NCBI GenBank assembly: GCA_030373145.1 | Contig: JAUCZK010000027.1 | Location: 1 to 32,907 of the forward strand | Length of the DNA: 32,907 bases | DNA from: Cyanobium sp. CZS48M | GTDB taxonomy: Bacteria; Cyanobacteriota; Cyanobacteriia; PCC-6307; Cyanobiaceae | Direction: 5' to 3' | Shown: piece after piece, positions 24,868 to 32,366 of the stretch | How the letters are laid out: each line of letters begins with the position of its first letter | Position numbering within the stretch: position 1 is the stretch's first letter | Translations under genes and position numbers: made by a program | Notes under the pieces: model-generated | Databases searched by the model: none | What the model was told of the DNA's origin: nothing | Seen by the model: only the letters and a program-made list of their open reading frames with translations

Positions 24868-25163
24868 TTGCTGATCGCCTTCTTCGATGCCAGTGCACTG
24901 ATTGACCTGCTGGATGGCGAGCCGATTTGGGCTGATGCCGTGAAGCGCGAGCTGGGGACCCTGGCTGCGGAGGAGCCCCAATTAGCGATCACGGCGACCA
25001 GGCCAGCCTGGAGCGTTTCGACACCTTTTTCTCCCAGAGCGATCTGTTGTGGGTGGAGCTCAGTGCAGCCGTTGTGGAGCTGGCCACCAGCCTGCGTGCC
25101 TCCCATGGACTGCGCACCCCGGATGCCCTGGAGGCGGCCTGCTGCTTGCAGCTGATCCGTTGA
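24868..25163 (+). pseudogene. PIN-domain (VapC-like) toxin remnant
   Basis: From TTG 24868 the frame gives LLIAFFDASALIDLLDGEPI, the N-terminal PIN strand with the first catalytic Asp, up to LAIT at about 24993. The match resumes in another frame at 24996 with DQASLERFDTFFSQSDLLWV, LSAAVVELATSLRASHGLRT and PDALEAACCLQL (third catalytic Asp in TPDALEA). The middle segment that carries the conserved Glu/Arg block (about 17 residues) is lost with a frameshift. Past 25163 the family C-terminus can be followed only in pieces. The RNase toxin is certainly inactive. Confidence 0.78.
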
Positions 25164-25295
25164 CCGACCGGCCTACCAAACACCGGCAGCATGCCGGGGA
25201 GCCGAGGTGGTGCTGCCGGGGTGAGAGCCCAGCCACTGAGGGCTGTTGCCAGAGCGGCTACGGGCTACGTTTTTTGGCTGTAAACCTTCCCTACT

Positions 25296-25514
25296 ATGAA
25301 GGCCATGGATCGCCAGCCATTTACCTATTGGCTGCAATCCAAGGGGGATTTTCTCGGTTTCCTGAATGCATACCCGGATCACTGGACCCAAGGAGACAAC
25401 CTCGAAGACCTCAAAGATCACCTGCTGGATCTGTATCGAGAGTTTGCCATGGAGGATCTTCCCGGAATTCGCAGAGTTGATGAGTTGGCGGTGGTTGGAG
25501 ACGATCTCACCTGA
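25296..25514 (+). CDS. HicB-family antitoxin
   Basis: The 72-aa protein matches the small HicB-like antitoxins: FTYWLQSKGDFLGFLNAYPD, HWTQGDNLEDLKDHLLDLYR and the C-terminal LPGIRRVDELAV. HicB proteins neutralise the HicA mRNA interferase and often bind their own promoter. The frame is complete with an ATG at 25296 (a second ATG at 25305 is possible). The stop overlaps the start of the HicA-like frame, the usual arrangement. Since the toxin next to it is broken, this antitoxin may be a leftover, or could still counter HicA proteins coded elsewhere. Confidence 0.78.
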   Translation: MKAMDRQPFTYWLQSKGDFLGFLNAYPDHWTQGDNLEDLKDHLLDLYREFAMEDLPGIRRVDELAVVGDDLT

Positions 25515-25683
25515 TTCGTGATCTTGAACGGGCGGGTTGCGTACTATTCAGGCACAGCGGTAAGCACGGCATTTACCGCCAACCTCTGAGACCGGACGAA
25601 CTCAAGCTATTCCCCGGCATCGCGAGATCAATGAAATTCTGGCCTGAAAGATTCTTCGTGATTTGACCGTTTCTGATGACTGA
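25511..25683 (+). pseudogene. HicA toxin remnant with frameshift and stop
   Basis: The first segment, LIRDLERAGCVLFRHSGKHG and IYRQP, is the HicA double-stranded RNA-binding fold with the active-site His in the GKHGIY block. After about 25585 the match moves to another frame: TGRTQAIPRHREINEILA, then TGA at 25645 where the family has Arg (ARKILRDL), then KILRDLTVSDD up to TGA 25681. One missing base and one CGA-to-TGA change explain both defects. No usual start codon is visible before LIRDLE. HicA degrades mRNA by endonuclease action; this copy cannot. Confidence 0.75.
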
Positions 25684-25852
25684 CCGCGCCAACGCTGTGG
25701 ACAGCGGAGAGCCGCACACGCCATATCCACTTCCCTGAACGGGTACAAGGAACGATCGTGAAGTCACACTTGATGCGGACAGACGTCTCGCCCCCTCAAT
25801 GCGTACTATGCAATACGGTAGTATTTTATTTACTCATTCGTGCCGACCATAG

Positions 25853-26803
25853 ATGACTTGCAGAAATCCCCTCAAGTCCATCATCGCACCGACAAGAGCG
25901 GCTTTGCGAGGTCTACTGAATGCTTCGATACGAAGAAGCAGGAGGCTCTGTTGGAATGCGCCTACTTCATGCGCATCCATACCACTTAAAAACGCCAAGG
26001 AGCTATCAATACACAAGAGGCAAGATTTACCATTTAGGCTGCTTGTGCCACATTCGCGCATACACATAGCTCCAATGGTATCAGCGGCGTCTCCAAACTT
26101 TCTTGCAATGGCGGCATTAGAGAGCTTGGATCAAAGCGAACTGATGCCCTCATCAAATCAAATCATGTACGATACATGTCTCTTGTACTATAATAGCATG
26201 ACGCTTATTTCTGCGGCTGACTTTTTTGGGCTGCCTCATCCCGTCAATCCTGAACTATTAGATTCTGAGCCATTTTGTGAAGCGTGGCCCTGGCAATCAG
26301 TATCTGTTGATGCTGCAGGTGCTATCTATCGACAGGGCATTGACCTTGAATACGCCCATCATGCTCCAAGACATGTCCCTATAGAGTACCCATGGTATTA
26401 TGGGCCTGTTTCCGAAGACAAAATCAACCTAGAAACCTCGAGATTGACCAAGACAATTGCTTCGATCTTGAGCAAAGGATATGTATTTAATGATACTATC
26501 GATGGAGATATAACCGGATGGCTTTTGGTGGATGGTCCGGACTGGTGTGTACATGTTCATTCTGGCCTTCACCGCCTAGCTGCCTTGACTGGCTTACTTT
26601 TTCCAGTGCTGCCTATACGTATAGAGCAAGTACTTTATAGCGATGAGATTATGACATGGCCAAATGTAGAGTCAGGACTATTTACGCGCACTGAGGCTGG
26701 AAATATCTTCAGATCATGCTTCACTTCGCACATGGCCTGCTCAGCTCAATCCTGGTATCAAAAGAAATTACCGAATCGGTACCACGAACTTGGGATCCTA
26801 TGA
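25853..26803 (+). CDS. Protein of unknown function with possible ParB-like fold, AT-rich
   Basis: The 316-aa frame has a C-terminal domain at about 185-262 (INLETSRLTKTIASILSKGY, GDITGWLLVDG, SGLHRLAALTGLLFPVLPIR). It resembles the ParB/sulfiredoxin-like fold, in which a GxHR-type loop binds nucleotide. Such proteins occur in O-antigen and exopolysaccharide clusters with unknown roles. The first 74 residues look less natural, so the start is uncertain; ATG 26075 is an alternative. Base content is much lower in GC than upstream genes, suggesting transfer. There is no signal peptide. The family call is tentative. Confidence 0.55.
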   Translation: MTCRNPLKSIIAPTRAALRGLLNASIRRSRRLCWNAPTSCASIPLKNAKELSIHKRQDLPFRLLVPHSRIHIAPMVSAASPNFLAMAALESLDQSELMPSSNQIMYDTCLLYYNSMTLISAADFFGLPHPVNPELLDSEPFCEAWPWQSVSVDAAGAIYRQGIDLEYAHHAPRHVPIEYPWYYGPVSEDKINLETSRLTKTIASILSKGYVFNDTIDGDITGWLLVDGPDWCVHVHSGLHRLAALTGLLFPVLPIRIEQVLYSDEIMTWPNVESGLFTRTEAGNIFRSCFTSHMACSAQSWYQKKLPNRYHELGIL

Positions 26804-27153
26804 ACAAGACCTGACTGACCAACACATCTCATCCGAGACAGTCATGCGACTGCCAGCAGAGTGGTCTGTCGTGGATATGGCGGCAGCTCTATCCGTGTGA
26901 GCCAGGGCTGATTCTGGCGGCGCTGCACGCCAAAGCTGGGGCTGCAGGGCTCCAGCTGCCGCAGCGGGATCAGCTGCAAAGGCCAGAAGCGCTTGGTGGC
27001 CATTGATCACCTGCTGCTGCAGCCACTTCAGGCCGATCCGCACAGAGATCAGGCCCCGCTGCCTCCTGAACCACGTCATCGCTGGGGACCAGCGGTGGCG
27101 TGGGACGACCATGCGCCAGGGAGCACCTCGGATAACACTCCTGATTCTAGCTG
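26804..27153 (-). other. GC-rich gap with a possible gene remnant
   Basis: About 350 bases of GC-rich DNA sit between two AT-richer genes. On the minus strand a 104-codon frame (26798-27112) contains WFRRQRGLISVRIGLKWLQQ and HQALLAF, which recalls the C-terminal end of some cyanobacterial transposases, but I cannot confirm this. No start, RBS or clear terminal repeats were seen. It may be a remnant left by a mobile element or by recombination. Confidence 0.3.
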
Positions 27154-27957
27154 TTATTTTCGGGACGAAACACTAGCTGGAATCAAATGAAATCCGCGGT
27201 ATTCAGGCGGATCAAAATCGGACGGCCAAGTTTCTTTGACTGTATAGTCCTCAAACGTATCTAGAAGCTCTTTGGCATTGAACATTCTAATGGGATAGCT
27301 CACTTTTGTTTCATAATACCCGTCGTTCTCTTGAACGAAGACATTAGTAGGCCCATCCACTAACGGATGGCGGTCAAGAAAGATATGGCGTGGCTGTAGC
27401 TTCAGCACTTGGCTCACTACCTCCTTCCAGCCTTCGATGCATTGAAGTACACCAGAGAGTATCACTATGTCTGCTGCGGGCTTAGGCAAGTCGGCCAAGG
27501 AAGGCAGGAAGCTGATCGGCAAGTGGTAGTCTTGTGCAATAGCAGATCCTGCGCAGCAAAAAACCTCTTGTTCGACTACAATGAACTGATTGCAATGACA
27601 TTCGAGGACGTCTCGGTTGTTGATGAACGTGCCGCCAAGGCCACCCCCAAAGTCCACGATCGTGTCATCGGGCCGCAGTGATTCGCTGAGTTTCTCGCGA
27701 AGTGTGTACTTCTTTGGAAGCTCATCGAAGGTTGTTCCGTCACGTTCGTAACGGCTGCGCCCATTAAGAACGTCAATGACCGCTGCTTGAACCTTGGAGA
27801 GCACGTGAGGCGAGTCATAACCTACCGACGCTTCCACGGCCTCTTGCCAAGTGGCATATGGTCCGCTGTATCTTAAGTGGGATAGTGTGGGCGGCGAAAT
27901 TCTCTTCTTGATTGCACGGGCGATCCATCTTGCTGGCTTCCAGATTAAAGATGACAT
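27154..27957 (-). CDS. TIGR04325-type methyltransferase of polysaccharide clusters
   Basis: The 267-aa protein matches the TIGR04325 family of putative SAM-dependent methyltransferases: YSGPYATWQEAVEASVGYDS, YERDGTTFDELP, the SAM-binding loop VDFGGGLGGTF (101-111), VVEQEVF, VILSGVLQCIEGW and FLDRHPL. Members sit in capsule and O-antigen gene clusters and may methylate sugars, though no substrate is proven. The ATG at 27957 gives the full family N-terminus, including the basic leader. It is divergent from the epimerase gene and has intermediate GC content. Its position supports a surface-glycan role. Confidence 0.85.
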   Translation of the reverse strand: MSSLIWKPARWIARAIKKRISPPTLSHLRYSGPYATWQEAVEASVGYDSPHVLSKVQAAVIDVLNGRSRYERDGTTFDELPKKYTLREKLSESLRPDDTIVDFGGGLGGTFINNRDVLECHCNQFIVVEQEVFCCAGSAIAQDYHLPISFLPSLADLPKPAADIVILSGVLQCIEGWKEVVSQVLKLQPRHIFLDRHPLVDGPTNVFVQENDGYYETKVSYPIRMFNAKELLDTFEDYTVKETWPSDFDPPEYRGFHLIPASVSSRK

Positions 27958-28047
27958 TTGGGTTGTGCTTTAAATATTCTGCTATCATTAAGCTTACCAT
28001 GCCCTGCAGGATGTCTCTACATGATTTCAGTATTTTTTGATTGAGAA

Positions 28048-29013
28048 ATGAACACCCTCATCACTGGAGGCCTCGGCTTTATTGGCAGTAATCTCGCCAG
28101 GCGATTGTTGCAAGAGGGCCACCGAGTGACTCTCCTTGACAGTCTTATCCCCCAATACGGCGGCAATCTTGCCAATATTGCCGACATCCGTGATCAGGTT
28201 TGCCTGAATATCAGCGATGTGCGTGATCCCTTCGCCACTCGTGAATTGCTTAAGGGTGTGGATGTGGTATTCAATCTGGCCGGACAAACCAGTCATGCCG
28301 ATTCGATGACCGATCCATTCACGGATCTAGACATTAATGCAAAGGCCCAGCTAGCGCTGCTGGAGTCAGTATGGCACGTGTGCCCTGAGGCCGTGGTGGT
28401 CTTCGCCTCCACCCGCCAGATTTATGGACGCCCTCACTATCTCCCGGTGGATGAAGGCCATCCCATTCGACCCGTGGACGTCAACGGTGTTAACAAGCTG
28501 GCAGGTGAGCAGTACCATCTCCTCTATCACGATGTGTATGGCATTCGCACCACGGCTCTCCGTCTCACAAACACCTACGGGCCGGGCATGCGGATTAAGG
28601 ACGCGCGTCAGACCTTTCTGGGGATCTGGATTCGCAATCTGCTGACAGGTGAACCGATCTCCGTGTTTGGAGACGGACATCAGTTGCGAGACTTTAATTA
28701 TGTTGACGACGTGGTTCAGGCCTTGGTGCTTGCTGCTGAATCTCCCGCCTGCTATGGGCGTGCGATTAACCTTGGTAGCTCGGAGGTAATCGATCTTGCC
28801 CATCTGGCTGAACGACTCTGCGAATTGCTTCCCACTGCCACCTGGCAGCTGGTGCCTTTTCCGCCAGAGCGCAAGGCCATTGACATCGGGGATTACTACA
28901 GCAACCATAATATCGCCACCGAGCTGCTGCATTGGCAGCCAAAGGTTTGTCTGGATGAGGGGTTGCGAAGAACTCTTGAGTACTACCTTCACAACCTAAC
29001 TCTTTACCTCTGA
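28048..29013 (+). CDS. NAD-dependent nucleotide-sugar epimerase/dehydratase (extended SDR)
   Basis: The 321-aa protein has the NAD-binding GGLGFIG (7-13), VVFNLAGQTSHADSM, the SerThr block STRQIYG (121-127), LRLTNTYGPGMR and LRDFNYVDDVVQAL. It resembles UDP-glucose 4-epimerase and dTDP-sugar enzymes. The usual catalytic YxxxK reads NGVNK (146-150), with Asn in place of Tyr and Lys150 kept. Such a change would alter or abolish classic redox catalysis, unless the subfamily uses another base. It is followed at four bases by an aminotransferase, suggesting an amino-sugar pathway. ATG 28048 directly precedes the Rossmann strand. Confidence 0.85.
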   Translation: MNTLITGGLGFIGSNLARRLLQEGHRVTLLDSLIPQYGGNLANIADIRDQVCLNISDVRDPFATRELLKGVDVVFNLAGQTSHADSMTDPFTDLDINAKAQLALLESVWHVCPEAVVVFASTRQIYGRPHYLPVDEGHPIRPVDVNGVNKLAGEQYHLLYHDVYGIRTTALRLTNTYGPGMRIKDARQTFLGIWIRNLLTGEPISVFGDGHQLRDFNYVDDVVQALVLAAESPACYGRAINLGSSEVIDLAHLAERLCELLPTATWQLVPFPPERKAIDIGDYYSNHNIATELLHWQPKVCLDEGLRRTLEYYLHNLTLYL

Positions 29014-29017
29014 ATCC

Positions 29018-30133
29018 GTGACCGCATCTCCTATTCCCTTTAACGAATTCCGACGCGAGCCCGAGACGTTGATTCAGGCCCAGCTTCAGGCCACCGAAGC
29101 GGTGCTCCGCTCCGGATGGTGGATTCTTGGTCAAAAGGTGAAAGCTTTTGAGGAGGCCTGGGCCCAGCGCTGCGGAACAACGGGCGTTGTTGGAGTCGCT
29201 AACGGTTTGGATGCGATTGAGATTGGGCTCCGCGCTTTAGGCATCGGTCCAGGCGATGAGGTGATAACCACCGCTCTCACGGCCTACGCCACCACACTTG
29301 CGATTCAGCGCTGTGGTGCAACACCTGTTTTTGCCGACATCGCTCCGGCCACGGCTTGCCTTGATCCTGCAAGTGTCGAGCGCTGCCTCTCGTCAGCGAG
29401 CCGTGCGGTTGTCGTCGTGCACCTCTATGGCCGGGCAGCTGAACTTGATGCCTTGTTACATTTTTGCCAAGCCCATGGCCTGGCTCTTGTTGAGGATTGC
29501 GCCCAAGCCCACGGAGCTGTTTATAGGGGCCGACCGGTTGGCAGCATTGGCACGTTTGGTGCCTGGAGCTTTTACCCCACCAAGAATCTCGGAACCATCG
29601 GCGACGCTGGTGCCGTCAGCAGTAGCAATTTAGACCTTCTCTGTAATGCTCGCCAGCTCCGCAACTATGGACAGAGCGATCGCTATCACCACGTAAGGGC
29701 TGGTATGAACAGCCGACTCGACGAAGTGCAGGCTGCTATTTTGCTACAACGACTCCCCTATCTCCAGAGATGGACTGATCGCCGCCGAGACATTGCTGAG
29801 CGTTATTGGAGAGAGCTACTGCAATCCGACCTAGAGCTACTCGAACGCCCAATGGATCCCAAATCTCATGTGCATCATTTGTTTGTGGTGCGCTGCCGCA
29901 CCGGCCGGCGCGAGGCAATTCAGCAACAGCTCACCGACGCTGGTATCAGTACTCTGATCCATTACCCCATCCCTTGCCACCACCAACAGGCTCTTGGAGG
30001 TCATCGCCTTGATCCCATGGGTTTACGTGCCACTGAACTTCATTGCAACCAGTGCCTGAGTCTGCCGATTCATCCCTTTCTCAGCGACGACGAGGTGAGT
30101 CAGGTGATCAATGCCTGCAACCAGGTTAAATGA
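29018..30133 (+). CDS. DegT/DnrJ/EryC1-family sugar aminotransferase
   Basis: The 371-aa protein is a PLP-dependent aminotransferase acting on keto-sugar nucleotides. It starts at GTG 29018, four bases after the epimerase. Motifs: GWWILGQKVKAFEEAWA, VANGLDAIEIGLRALG, VEDCAQAHGA (Asp160 contacts PLP nitrogen) and SFYPTKNLG, where Lys189 forms the Schiff base. FNSRLDEVQAAIL-type MNSRLDEVQAAIL completes the family. It resembles FdtB/QdtB enzymes that make 3-amino-3,6-dideoxy sugars, but the position aminated cannot be read from sequence. The stop overlaps the next start (ATGA). Confidence 0.9.
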   Translation: MTASPIPFNEFRREPETLIQAQLQATEAVLRSGWWILGQKVKAFEEAWAQRCGTTGVVGVANGLDAIEIGLRALGIGPGDEVITTALTAYATTLAIQRCGATPVFADIAPATACLDPASVERCLSSASRAVVVVHLYGRAAELDALLHFCQAHGLALVEDCAQAHGAVYRGRPVGSIGTFGAWSFYPTKNLGTIGDAGAVSSSNLDLLCNARQLRNYGQSDRYHHVRAGMNSRLDEVQAAILLQRLPYLQRWTDRRRDIAERYWRELLQSDLELLERPMDPKSHVHHLFVVRCRTGRREAIQQQLTDAGISTLIHYPIPCHHQQALGGHRLDPMGLRATELHCNQCLSLPIHPFLSDDEVSQVINACNQVK

Positions 30134-31089
30134 CAGAACATTATGTGACACTCTTTGATAGTACTTTCCTCCCTCAGGGGCTTGCTCTTTACTCTTCATT
30201 GCTTGAACATGGCGATGATTTTCTGTTATGGATCTTGTGCCTAGACGTAGAATGCTTGCAGACTCTTCAGCGTCTTAGCCTTCCACAGATTCGGCTTCTT
30301 GATTTGCAGAATCTTGAAACCGCTGATCTTCTTGCTGTCAAGCCTGAGCGCTCACGTGCTGAGTATTGCTGGACATTGACTCCTTGGTCTATCCAGTGGG
30401 TCTTTGAGGCGGATGCAACAGCTTTAAGAGTCACCTATCTTGATGCAGATGTGTTTTTTCTGAATTCTCCTATTCATGTTTTTAATGAATTTAAGGCAAG
30501 TGGTAGGGACGTCTTGATTACCGAGCATTGCTACGCTCCCGAGCACGATCAGACTCCTACTTCCGGCCGTTTTTGTGTTCAGTTTTTATCTGTTGTGCGA
30601 GGTCAAGGTGAACTGGTCTTGTTTTGGTGGCGTGATCGTTGTCTCGAATGGTGCTTTGCGCGATCAGAAAATGGAAAGTTTGGTGACCAAAAATACCTTG
30701 AATCATTTTCTCATGAATTTCCTGGGTTAATATATGAGATTAGCTCTGACTCCCGTTTACAGGGACCCTGGAATGCATCGATCTTTAGATTCTCAGACGC
30801 CGTATTATACCATTTTCACGGTCTTCGCTTGTTTTCCATGTCAACTGCTTTTGTGTGCTCATATCCTCTTTCCTGGCCTTTAATTAATCATGTATATATA
30901 CCTTACTTTCGTCGCATATATTCTTTAATCTCCCGCTATTCTATTCCCTTGGCGGCCCAAGCGGTTTCGCCAGGTTTTAAGGAAATTATCTTGTTGAAAT
31001 TGAAAAAGAAGCTTGTCTTTAGTATTGTTGGGGTCATACGCCCTCCTTTTTATGCCTATTGTTGCGATGGAGAAGTGGCTATCTGGTAA
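30130..31089 (+). CDS. Putative GT-A glycosyltransferase, AT-rich
   Basis: The 319-aa protein starts with HYVTLFDSTFLPQGLALYSS and has a DxD motif in TYLDADVFFLNSPIHVF (Asp105/Asp107), the usual metal and sugar-nucleotide site of GT-A glycosyltransferases. FGDQKYLESF and a late YHFHGLRLF fit the GT8-like group. No signal peptide is present; the last 60 residues are basic and hydrophobic and may touch the membrane. The ATG overlaps the aminotransferase stop by four bases, so the amino sugar made by the upstream genes may be its donor. GC content is the lowest in the window along with the 25.85 kb gene. Confidence 0.78.
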   Translation: MTEHYVTLFDSTFLPQGLALYSSLLEHGDDFLLWILCLDVECLQTLQRLSLPQIRLLDLQNLETADLLAVKPERSRAEYCWTLTPWSIQWVFEADATALRVTYLDADVFFLNSPIHVFNEFKASGRDVLITEHCYAPEHDQTPTSGRFCVQFLSVVRGQGELVLFWWRDRCLEWCFARSENGKFGDQKYLESFSHEFPGLIYEISSDSRLQGPWNASIFRFSDAVLYHFHGLRLFSMSTAFVCSYPLSWPLINHVYIPYFRRIYSLISRYSIPLAAQAVSPGFKEIILLKLKKKLVFSIVGVIRPPFYAYCCDGEVAIW

Positions 31090-31144
31090 CTCTAGGTGCA
31101 ATAGGTGTAGCTATTGAATGCTTGGCTAATCTATTGTGCTAGCG

Positions 31145-31408
31145 ATGCCTTGTTTATGCCGTGTCTCTTTGCGTGGTATACAAGCTGGCGGGCTGGTCGA
31201 CATTGTCGGCGACCGCATAACCGGCACCCTGGCCGAACCCTTTGAGCCGGCCTTTCTGGCCGCATCATTCCGGTAGGTGCTGGAGGACCCCCAGCGCCGT
31301 CGCCAGCTCGGAGTTGCAGCCCGAGATCGGGCCGAGAGGCTGTGGAACCCGCAACGCATTGAAGGACGGTACGCCGAGGTGTATCAGCAGGCGCCGGCCG
31401 GCCCATGA
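31145..31408 (+). pseudogene. C-terminal remnant of a family-1-type glycosyltransferase
   Basis: From an ATG at 31145 the frame gives a short leader and then AGGLVDIVGDRITGTLAEPF, EPAFLAASFR, a TAG at 31274, and VLEDPQRRRQLGVAARDRAE, RLWNPQRIEGRYAEVYQQ up to TGA 31406. This is the donor-site end of a GT-B glycosyltransferase (GT1/GT4 style). The TAG stands where the family usually has Trp (RWVLEDP). Nothing of the N-terminal two-thirds is present. GC content is high again. The remainder of 31,090-31,497 holds no other gene I can support. Confidence 0.7.
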
Positions 31409-31497
31409 CCAGAGTTCTTGCCACTAGCAATGCCCGGTTCAGTCTCGTCTACGGCCATTGCCGCTAACGTGATTTCAGCCGTCAGGCTTCAACCATC

Positions 31498-32133
31498 ATG
31501 TCCCTTGCTACCAACCAAACCGGGGCTGTTGCAGCGTTTGATTCACGTGCACGGCTGTGGCTGCCAACCGATCTGCGTCTCACCCCAGAGCAGTTTGAGC
31601 GGGTGTGTGCAGAGAACCCTGAGGCGGTGCTGGAACTCGCCGCTGATGGGCAGCTGATTGCCATGACCCCGACAGGTGGTGAAACAGGCTCGCGTAATGG
31701 TGAATTGATTTTGCAGCTCAAGCTTTTTACTAGGAGCAACCGTGGATGGAAGGTGTTCGACAGCTCCACAGGGTTCCGCCTGCCCGATGGCTCTGTCCTC
31801 AGTCCCGACGCCTCGCTGGTGAGTCAGCAGCGTTGGGAGACGCTCAGCACGCAGGAGCGGCGGAGCTTCGTGCCCCTCTGCCCGGACCTGGTGGTGGAAC
31901 TGGCCAGCCCCAGCGACGAAGGCCCTCGTGGCCTCACCGCCCTGCGCCGCAAGATGACCGCGTACCAGGCCAACGGCGCCCGTCTCGGCTGGCTGCTGCT
32001 GCCCGACGAGTGTGCTGTGGAGGTGTGGCCCACGAGCGGCGAGCACAAGCGCCTGGAGCAGCTGGAGTGGCTGGACGCTGGATCCGAGTTCCCGGGGCTG
32101 CGCTTGGAGCTTGCTGAGATCTGGGTGGGCTGA
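31498..32133 (+). CDS. Uma2-family putative endonuclease (DUF820)
   Basis: The 211-aa protein matches the Uma2 family, a PD-(D/E)XK-like group abundant in cyanobacteria. Visible marks are LTPEQFERVCAENPEAVLEL, the SPDASLVSQQRW block with Asp104, and PDLVVELASPSDEGPRGLTA, with Glu134 as the second acidic residue, then KMTAYQANGARLGWLL. Roles are unproven; many copies sit near mobile elements. The ATG at 31498 is a normal start. The last codons, including the stop, lie inside a long inverted repeat. Neighbours are remnants and an IS element. Confidence 0.85.
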   Translation: MSLATNQTGAVAAFDSRARLWLPTDLRLTPEQFERVCAENPEAVLELAADGQLIAMTPTGGETGSRNGELILQLKLFTRSNRGWKVFDSSTGFRLPDGSVLSPDASLVSQQRWETLSTQERRSFVPLCPDLVVELASPSDEGPRGLTALRRKMTAYQANGARLGWLLLPDECAVEVWPTSGEHKRLEQLEWLDAGSEFPGLRLELAEIWVG

Positions 32134-32157
32134 ACCCCGTCAGATCTCAGCAAGCTC
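32107..32157. repeat. Perfect 17-bp inverted repeat over the Uma2 stop codon
   Basis: The arms are 32107-32123 (GAGCTTGCTGAGATCTG) and 32141-32157 (CAGATCTCAGCAAGCTC), an exact reverse complement, with a 17-base spacer that contains the stop codon TGA at 32131. The transcript could form a strong hairpin. No T tract follows, so a simple terminator is not assured. It could also have arisen by inverted duplication of the gene end. Confidence 0.75.
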
Positions 32158-32230
32158 AAGGCTCCTCAACGGCTGGTGTGAGGCCGCGGCCGCGGCAACA
32201 CAGCGGGCACCAGGGAGCGATCAATGCTGA

Positions 32231-32356
32231 TCAGGGCACGGCACCCTCGCTGCGGGCCAGATGCAGGGAGTCGGCAAAGTCGAGCCCCTGGCGATGCCAC
32301 TCCAGGGCATTCAGCACCTGATCATCATGCTCAAGATGCACCTGCGGGATGGCCAT
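32231..32356 (-). pseudogene. PIN-toxin C-terminal fragment
   Basis: On the minus strand an ATG at 32356 opens 41 codons ending at TGA 32233. IPQVHLEHDDQVLNALEWHR and QGLDFADSLHLARSEG match the third-Asp region of VapC-type PIN domains (GLDFADALHLA). The N-terminal two-thirds with the first catalytic residues is absent; the gene stops at, or just before, the edge of the IS element. The C-terminus is also cut after ARSEG. It may have been split by the insertion. Confidence 0.6.
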
Positions 32357-32366
32357 CAGACCTTTA

